This document shows, one piece after another, positions 57,241-64,000 of a stretch of 64,000 nucleotides of DNA. Source of the DNA: Sipunculus nudus. Its lineage: Eukaryota > Annelida > Sipuncula > Golfingiida > Sipunculidae. Below the pieces are notes generated by a model. It had not been told where the DNA came from and did no database searches. It saw only the letters and a list, made by a program, of their open reading frames with translations. The translations under genes and the position numbers were made by a program. The stretch spans positions 52,528,917 through 52,592,916 of the forward strand of contig CM049319.1 in assembly GCA_026874595.1 (NCBI GenBank), written 5' to 3'. Position 1 is the stretch's first letter. Each line of letters starts with the position of its first letter.

Positions 57241-57689
57241 ATATAAGCCTATATTTATTCATGGTCTATAAAATTAAACAAATACAATGTAAATAATTGA
57301 ACATGATTTTTTATGTGTGAATGCATTTGTCATGTGCGTGATGGCAGCGCTAGGTAAAAAGTCCTTGGCGCTCGGTTGTACCGAGACGTTTGAATTAAGT
57401 ATATAAGAACACAATACCCATGTAAGAGCAGGGTAGCGTTCGGTAAAAAGTCCCTAGCACTCGGTAGCCCCACTTGGGTTATAGCATTGCCTGGGGTGAA
57501 CCAAGGGCAGCGCTCGGTAAAGAGACCAAGCGCTCGGTAGCCCCACGCGTGTCAGAGCAATGCCTGGTGTGAATCCAGGGTAGCGCTCGGTAAAAAGTCC
57601 TACCGAGCGCTAGCGCTCAGTAACACTCGGTAGCGCTCGGTAAAAAGACCGACCCACTATAGCCACATGTAGAGCTCCAAAGCAATGGT

Positions 57690-58530
57690 GCTTAAGCAAA
57701 TCAGAGACTGTTTCAAGTTTTGAAAATTGGCGCCAGAACCTTACATATACATTGACATTAGATCCAAATTTTGCACCCTTCCTGACAGAGGGGTTTACTT
57801 GGAGAAAGTATAGTAAGAACGACCCCCTCCGAGGTTTTGTGAATGATACAAACAGATGTTCCTGTACCACAAAGACACACAGCTCAACAGAAAGCCAATA
57901 TGCTTGAATTAATGTTGGGCCAAATTGCAAATTATTGCCCCATTAATTCATGAGCTACCATTGTGAAAAAATCTACCTCAGTTGAGCAGATCTGGCAAGT
58001 AATTCGGGCACACTTCGGTTTCCAGTCAACTGGAGGCCATTTTCTGGACATTGCAGAGATTAAACGCGAGCCAGATGAACGCCCTGAGAATCTTTATCAG
58101 AGACTGATGGCCTTCGTTGAGGACAATCTCTTACGCTGTAATGGTGGTATAAGCCATCACGGAGACAGTGTGTGTGAGGATGAGGAAATATCTCCGTCAC
58201 TAGAAAATCTTGTTACTGTTATGTGGCTTAAACTTGTGCATAAAGACCTTCCAAAACTTGTTAAACAAAGGTATGGCACGGAGCTCCGTACGCGCACTCT
58301 TGCCTCTATAAAGCCTGAAGTATCACAAGCTCTAGACAGTCTTTTGGAGGAGATCCATTGCTCACATGAAGCCCGAGCTATGAGGTCCTTTACACCAAAA
58401 TCAGACTTCCAAGGGGTTCCACGGAACACGACCAAACCACGAGCAAAGCCTACCAAAACCTGCCCATTGTGTAAACAAGCAGGTCGTCAGAACACAATTT
58501 TTTAAGTGAATGTAAGTACTTGCCAGAAAG
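57690..58530 (+). pseudogene. gag of the LTR element, broken
   Basis: Gag-like coding sequence in three frame pieces: about 57700-57845 ([20 protein letters not shown]), then a shift to about 57850-57950 ([20 protein letters not shown]), an in-frame stop TGA near 57951, then 57954-58505 with QIWQVIRAHFGFQSTGGHF and ERPENLYQRLMAFVEDN. A zinc knuckle begins CPLCKQ at about 58460, and its His/Cys half (FLSEC) is in the next frame at the start of the pol frame. Function known for the family: capsid assembly of the element's particle. Confidence 0.82.
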
Positions 58531-61123
58531 AGACAGGCGATACATAACAAAAGCTAGATTGATTCAAGAAATTTTAGATGATGAGTACGATGGACAAGAT
58601 ATTGAAAGTCGTACAGTAGACACGCTCAGTGAGAGACCCCAACCTGACACCCAACCCTGCGCAAGGAAGGTGCAGGTCTCTCAGTCTCCATACTTAGATG
58701 TTTTCCACCAACATCATACTCCTCGAATAGTCATTGACAGTGGAGCCACAGCCAATCTTATAAGAAAAACAACAGCAGAGGAACTTGGGGTCCAAATTAC
58801 CCAGAGTTCCCAGTCTGCAGGCCAAGCAGATGGAAAGTCTCAACTTAGTGTTACAGGGGAAACCAGATTCAGAGTATCTCGGAATGGTCGTGACCTTATA
58901 TTTGAAGGCCTAGTCGTTGAGACACTTGACGTCCCCATACTCGCAGGAACACCCTTTATGGAGAAAAATGACATTCACATGTGCCCTGCAAAAAGGGAAG
59001 TACGAATTGGAGATGACATTGTACTTCATTATGGATCTGTGCAGGTCAGTACCGTATCCATAAGACGTGCCTGTGTCCTACGTGCCCCTGCAAAGACATC
59101 TACTATCTGGCCCGGAGAATACATAGAAGTTGAGGTACCTACAGACATGGCTCCACTTGAAGACACATCCTTTGCATTAGAGCCCCGTACTGATTGTTCT
59201 AAGTCAACCAGACCTGAGGACATGTGGCCGGCCCCTTCCATCATCTCCTGTCTCTCAGGAAAGGTGCGCATCCCGAATTTAACAAAGCATCCACGCATGC
59301 TAAAACGCAATGAACATTTTTGTCAAATCTGTCCTGTGTTCTGCCCGACGGGTAACACTGAGAAAGAACCCAAGGAAGGTCCACAAAAACCCATTCATAG
59401 CAGTAAACAGGTAAAAGAGTACTATTCAGATGAAATTTCCTTGGATCCAGAAAACGTCCTTCCACACAAGGTGAGGGAACAGTTCATAAACACCAACAGA
59501 GAGTATGACGATGTGTTCGATCCCAAACACAAGTGTTATAACGGTGCTGCCGGACCATTTCAGGCAAGAGTCAATATGGGTCCAACACAACCTCCCCAGA
59601 GGAAGGGACGCATACCTCTATACTCAGACAGTAAACTTAAGGAACTGCAAAGGAAAATGACTGAGTTTGAAGATGCAGGAGTCTTAAAGCGTCCTGAGGA
59701 TTTAAATATCACAGTTGAGTATCTGAACCCTTCTTTTCTTGTAAAGAAACCTAATGGTGGTTTCCGTTTAGTTACAGCCTTCGGAGAGGTAGGACAGTAT
59801 AGCAAGCCCCAACCATCTCTTATGCCTAATGTGGATACCACCTTACACAAAATTAGTCAATGGACATGTATTATCACCACAGATTTATCTAGCGCTTTCT
59901 ACCAGATACCACTTTCGCAAGAATCCATGAAGTATTGTGGTGTAGTATCACCTTTCCATGGAGTACGTGTTTACACCAGATGTGCAATGGGTATGCCCAG
60001 CTCCGAAACAGCTCTTGAAGAGCTAATGTGCCGTGTGTTAGGTGACCTTCTGGAGGAAGGTATCATAGTTAAGCTAGCAGATGACCTATATTGTGGTGGG
60101 AATAGTCCTACAGAGTTACTGCATAACTGGAAACGAGTCCTCCAGGCGATACACAAGTGTGGCCTGTCCCTGTCGGCCTCCAAGACAATAATATATCCCA
60201 AAACTACTACTATTTTAGGCTGGAAATGGCACCTGGGCAGTCTGCAAGCCAGCCCACATCGCATAGCAACACTTTCATCGTGCGCCAAACCCAGCACTGT
60301 CAAGGGCCTACGTTCCTTCCTGGGTGCATACAAGTTTCTCGCACGAGTACTCCCCAACTGTTCATCTGTACTCGCACTGCTAGAAAAAGCAACTGCAAGC
60401 AAACAATCGAAAGACAAGATTGAATGGGACGACACATTATCTGCATCATTCTCCGAAGCGCAGGCTACACTACAGTCCCATCACACTATTACGCTACCGC
60501 ACCCAGAGGACCGTCTGTGGATAGTTACTGATGGGGCCATGAAAAAGCCTGGTATTGGGGCAACACTGTACATATCTCGGAAAGGGAAGCTCCAGATTGC
60601 AGGTTTCTTTAGTGCACAACTACGCGGTCATCAGATTACATGGTTGCCCTGCGAGGTTGAAGGTTTAGCTATCGCTGCTGCCATAAAGCACTTCAGCCCC
60701 TATATCATCCAGGCTAAGGAAGCCACGTGTGTCTTGACTGACAGTAAACCTTGTGTCCAAGCTTACAGTCTCTTGTGCAGAGGCCAGTTCTCTACAAGTC
60801 CTCGATTGTTGACATTTCTTTCCACAGCCTGTCGTTTCCAGGTATCTATCCGACACCTCGCAGGTCAGTCAAATGTACCCTCTGACTTTGCAAGCAGAAA
60901 TGCTGCTCCATGTGTCGATGAAGAATGTCAGATTTGCTCATTTATATGTAGATCTGAAGAGTCGGTTGTGTACAGAATCCCTGTCGACAATATGATGTCC
61001 GGAAATGAAAATCTCCCCTACACAACCAGATCCACTTGGAAGTCCATACAGTCAGAGTCCGCGGAATTACGCCGTACACACGCACACTTGACTCAAGGTA
61101 CGCGACTATCAAAAAAAAGTTAG
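58520..61123 (+). pseudogene. pol of the LTR element: protease, reverse transcriptase, RNase H
   Basis: A single open frame of 867 codons. The aspartic protease motif IVIDSGATANLI is at residues about 70-81. The RT domain runs from about residue 370 (GRIPLYSDSKLKELQRKM) with KKPNGGFRLVTAF, TTDLSSAFYQIPLS and the catalytic IVKLADDLYCGG at about residues 515-527. RNase H has WIVTDGAMKKPGIGATL, CEVEGLAIAAAI, VLTDSKPCVQAY and IRHLAGQSNVPSDFASR. The frame ends with a shift in an A8 run near 61110-61117, right before the integrase. The catalytic Asp residues of RT and RNase H are present, but the shift separates the enzyme from its integrase. Confidence 0.93.
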
Positions 61124-62534
61124 AAACGTCCATAACATAAGGCGTTACCTGAATGTGGCAACCATCGCCCGGGATGGACTACTCATAGTACGTCGTGAAG
61201 AACCCTTAATTGGCCCTCGAGACTGTATAGTGGTACAGTACAGTGAAGTTTTACATGGCCTCCTCACATCTCTTCATTTACGTCTGGATCACCCATCTAG
61301 GCACCAGCTAAAAACTGTCGTGCAGCGATATTTCTTTGCACTTGATTTATCACAGGCAATTGATCAGGTAACATTGGGGTGCCATCAGTGCAGTGCGCTA
61401 CAAAAAGTTCCTCAAGCATCGGTAGAACAAAGTACATCTGAGCCTCCAGAAGCAGTGGGAACTCTATATGCAGCAGATATCATGAAACGTAACCAGCAGC
61501 TTATCTTTGTCATGCGTGAATGTGTGACATCATTTACAGCCTCATGCCTGATCGACAGTGAACAAAGAAATACTGTACGCAGTGCTCTCATTTGCATGTG
61601 CTTAGGAATGCGTCCACTCAATGGACCCCCTGTCGTGGTGCGAACAGATTGTGCACCCTGTTTTTCTAGTCTAACAGACGATGAAGACCTCACCCATCAC
61701 AGAATTACCATTGAGCTAGGTCGGGTAAAAAATCAAAACAAGAATCCTGTTGCTGAACGGGCAATCCAGGAGCTACAGCAAGAACTCCTTCGCGACAGCC
61801 CAAGGGGCGGGCAAATTACCCCTACAACACTCGCCATCGCAACAGCCAGACTTAACTCTCGCATCAGGTCAAATGGTCTTTCTGCCAGGGAGAGTTGGTT
61901 CCAGAGAGACCAGTATACCAACCAACAACTACCTATTGATGACCACAAAGTCATCATGGACCAATACGAAAGACGAACTACTAACCATGCACCTAGTGAA
62001 AAATCATAGTCACATGGACACGGACGCTATCCTGCTGCCTCTGTTGATGTGGTTGATATTGTATATTTATATGCAGACCTCAACAAGGTTCATTGCCGGG
62101 AGAGATACCTTGTCACACGTATAGATGGAGAATGGTGTAACCTACGTAAATTCACGGGATCCCAACTTCGTAATACATCATATCGTGTTAAAAGGTCTGA
62201 ATGTTACAAGGTACCCTCCTATGTACACGAGCAGCAACCTACTAGTTCAGATGAGGAAACAGACGGAGAGGATAACAGCATGACTAAGCAAGCCACCTCC
62301 CCCACAAAGCCTCCTCCAGTACCAAAGCTGTTATCTTTACCAGCAATCCCTTCTGGTGCTACCAATGTAAATACCCAAGGTATAACAGACAGTAATAATG
62401 AGGAGCCTCATCCAGAAGATGTTATCCAGGGATCACATAGTGATTCCGTTCATGAGGAACCCTTAACTGTCAGCCTCGAGTCTGATGTTCCCCTGAGCCC
62501 AATACACCAGCTTCATCGCTCTACACGTGAACGT
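61097..62534 (+). pseudogene. Integrase and C-terminal tail of the LTR element
   Basis: The open frame begins before 61155 (no own start expected). A zinc-binding HHCC domain is seen (LHLRLDHPSRHQL ... GCHQC), then the catalytic core with D in YAADIMKRN, D in VVRTDCAPCF and E in NPVAERAIQELQ, so D, D and E are all present. The frame is cut by a TAG at 62007-62009 and continues in the same frame to 62534 with VDIVYLYADLNKVHCRERYL and a long S/P/E-rich tail. Confidence 0.9.
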
Positions 62535-62749
62535 TGACTGCCTGGTTACTTAAAGGACTATGTGTCTAAATAATGTTGGTACATTTGCACTACTGATAAC
62601 GTTTGAGAGACAGAAATGTCTGGTTTCTTTTAATTAATTAATGGTTTGCTTGTTCCCTTTAGTTAATTTCTAGTTCGCTTTAATAATAGTTTATTATATT
62701 TTATAATAGTTTAATTTCTATGACCAAGCAGAAGAGAAAAAATATGTTA

Positions 62750-62968
62750 CGCCAGTATCGTTAATTTGATGGTAATATTCCAGGGTTAGAACGTTTAGGG
62801 ACTCAACATACTTAAGTGACATTTTCCATGACTAAAGTCCTTGGAGGACTAGTATCTATGTGACACTCTGGGTTGCCATCTTGGGCTTCTTGTATTTGTG
62901 GTCTTGGACATTAAATCATAGTGTGGCTGTCTCCAAGCTATCAGTGTACACTCTTTATAATATTGGCG
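62750..62968 (+). repeat. 3' LTR
   Basis: 219 bp, the same length as the left LTR; I count three substitutions by eye (two in gaccttttag/gaacgtttag, one in gtactctc/gtacactc), about 98.6% identity, so the insertion is fairly young. Confidence 0.92.
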
Positions 62969-64000
62969 GTCGCTCTCTGACCGCGAAAATGAAACCACGC
63001 AGTTTTGAATGCATATATACCAGGCCATGGTCGTTAATTTCAGAAGCTTCCATTATAATTATAGTTGGCGACAGTTGCGATTAATCTTCAGCTAAGTGGT
63101 GATGTCAATCGAGCCTCGTGCATATAATTTAAGTGAATCTGGAAGTTAAAAACAGGAGCCATTTAAAATAATATCGCCTATCGGTTTGCCTAGATGCAAA
63201 AACCGTGACCCTTGCGGGGATGTGCTGACCCGGTGGGCGCGCCTGGCAGTGTTTCCTGCCGCCCCGCACAGGATTGAAGTCTGGAAAGTGTCATTGCCCG
63301 CCGGCCAGTGATATTTTCAAAATTACATGTATGTGTGCCAAGCTAGGTGACATCCACTGCCGCTTAAATAAAAATGAATATTGAGCAGAAGGTACTCTTT
63401 CACATTGTGCCGTATTTAGTAATTATTAACAAATAAAATTTGCCACTAAAGTAGTGAACGTAGCCGCTAGGGTAGCGCCACCTTGTAACTGTATAAAGGA
63501 CTAATTCTGTCACTACCGAAATCATGATGTGCCAAACGATGTTTGATTGGCTAGTGATGACGTGAATTTTGAATATATTTGAAAGGCCACAGTTCATTAT
63601 GGGGCCAAAATTGCCGTAGAACAGTTGAATGCAAGAGTTTTTGAGTGAGCCTTGGCCCTGAACTGATTACGGCCAGTGGGGTCAATGCTTCCCGCCTGTG
63701 TCGGCTCAGTCGTCTGTGACCGTTCGAACATGCGATATCCGGACAGAGAAATAGTAGACCTGAATAACCATGAAATCAGCGGTTTATGAAATAATTTTGT
63801 CATTACAGTTCATAGTTTCATATTTGATAATAAAATGTACTACTAGACTAATGTTAGAGTGCAAAAAAGGAACCCCATGAAACTTTTAAAAATACAAAAA
63901 CTGCGAAAATTCAGCCCCGCCGATGTAAAGGCAACCACAGTATATGGTTTGCTTCTTGTTCAACCAGTGTCTCTTTCATGACAATCAGATGCCCCGTTAA
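62969..64000. other. TTC17 intron right of the LTR element, unclassified
   Basis: More GC-rich than the rest at 63190-63300 (cccggtgggcgcgcctggca), with no coding sign. 63898-63944 carries an end of the AACCACAGTA repeat (aaggcaaccacagtatatgg). No TTC17 exon up to 64000. Confidence 0.45.

Larger units (their letters stand above)
55834..57654. mobile_element. Foldback DNA transposon with roughly 260-320-bp inverted repeats, nested in the LTR element leader
   Basis: The left arm 55834-56090 starts GGTCGG then tttttaccgagcgctaccga. The right arm 57340-57654 is its inverted complement, ending agcgctcggtaaaaagaccg acc. Arms are built from repeated TACCGAGCGCTA words with perfect small palindromes (ccgagcgctagcgctcgg). 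An imperfect 9-bp duplication flanks it (ACTATGGCC at 55825-55833, ACTATAGCC at 57656-57664). The interior is (TA)n, (GA)n and Penelope-like fragments; there is no transposase, so it is non-autonomous. Confidence 0.85.
55454..62968 (+). mobile_element. Ty3/Gypsy-type LTR retrotransposon, 7.5 kb, inactivated
   Basis: Two direct 219-bp LTRs bound it. A primer-binding-like TGGTGGCAGCGG lies directly after the 5' LTR (55673), and a purine stretch gcagaagagaaaaaa lies 5-20 bp before the 3' LTR. The order is gag, protease, RT, RNase H, integrase (Ty3/Gypsy order). Lesions in gag and pol-int (below) make it unable to move alone. The leader is enlarged by a 1.8-kb foldback transposon. The only flanking duplication seen is 3 bp (GTC at 55451-55453 and 62969-62971). 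Confidence 0.93.

Overview
The window is nuclear DNA from an animal, most likely a mollusc and probably a bivalve. The evidence is spliced genes with GT-AG introns, introns of 1-18 kb, and several repeat families of a style I associate with bivalve genomes (hairpin-headed elements with central tandem arrays, starting AGCTCAGCTGAC, ATGCCCCCGCCAC or GTCTCCCCC). The species assignment is an inference.

The only host gene I can support is an internal part of TTC17 (tetratricopeptide repeat protein 17) on the + strand. I assemble 17 exons from 3317 to 54483, one of them only a candidate (35273-35374). All exon-exon phases agree, and together they give 3291 nt, or 1097 codons, without a stop. The first TTC17 exons lie left of the window. 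The last exons, for the C-terminal TPR block, are not visible before position 64000, so the last intron seen is at least 9.5 kb long.

Everything else is intron, and most recognisable intron sequence is repeats. Layout: 1-2205 is a 31-bp minisatellite. 3457-16262 is an intron with nested hairpin-ended elements: an AGCTCAG-family copy (5376-11621) that itself contains a 180-bp-repeat element (5762-7296) and a second AGCTCAG copy (7985-10552), then an older repeat (about 11.70-15.79 kb) interrupted by a 277-bp-repeat element (13818-15591). A relative of that last element lies at about 17.18-18.34 kb. 18775-20050 is a 17/106-bp minisatellite filling one intron. 24.27-24.79 kb is the tail of a CR1-like LINE. 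29811-32969 is a 39-bp minisatellite of about 81 copies. 39069-42037 is another AGCTCAG copy, carrying a tRNA-derived SINE. 43182-46010 is an L1/Tx1-type LINE with an 11-bp target duplication. 51.36-52.76 kb is a second copy of the older repeat. 53925-54108 is a TA-flanked MITE. 55454-62968 is a 7.5-kb Ty3/Gypsy-type LTR retrotransposon with 219-bp LTRs, and its leader is split by a 1.8-kb foldback transposon (55834-57654) that contains Penelope-like fragments.

No gene in the window forms an operon or pathway with another. The main scientific interest is transposon archaeology. Several insertions can be checked against an empty copy of the same host repeat inside this window. Several different repeat families share one architecture: a 5' hairpin, central tandem repeats, and a 3' hairpin followed by CTAG or CTTG. 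They insert without an obvious target duplication, as rolling-circle (Helitron-like) elements do.
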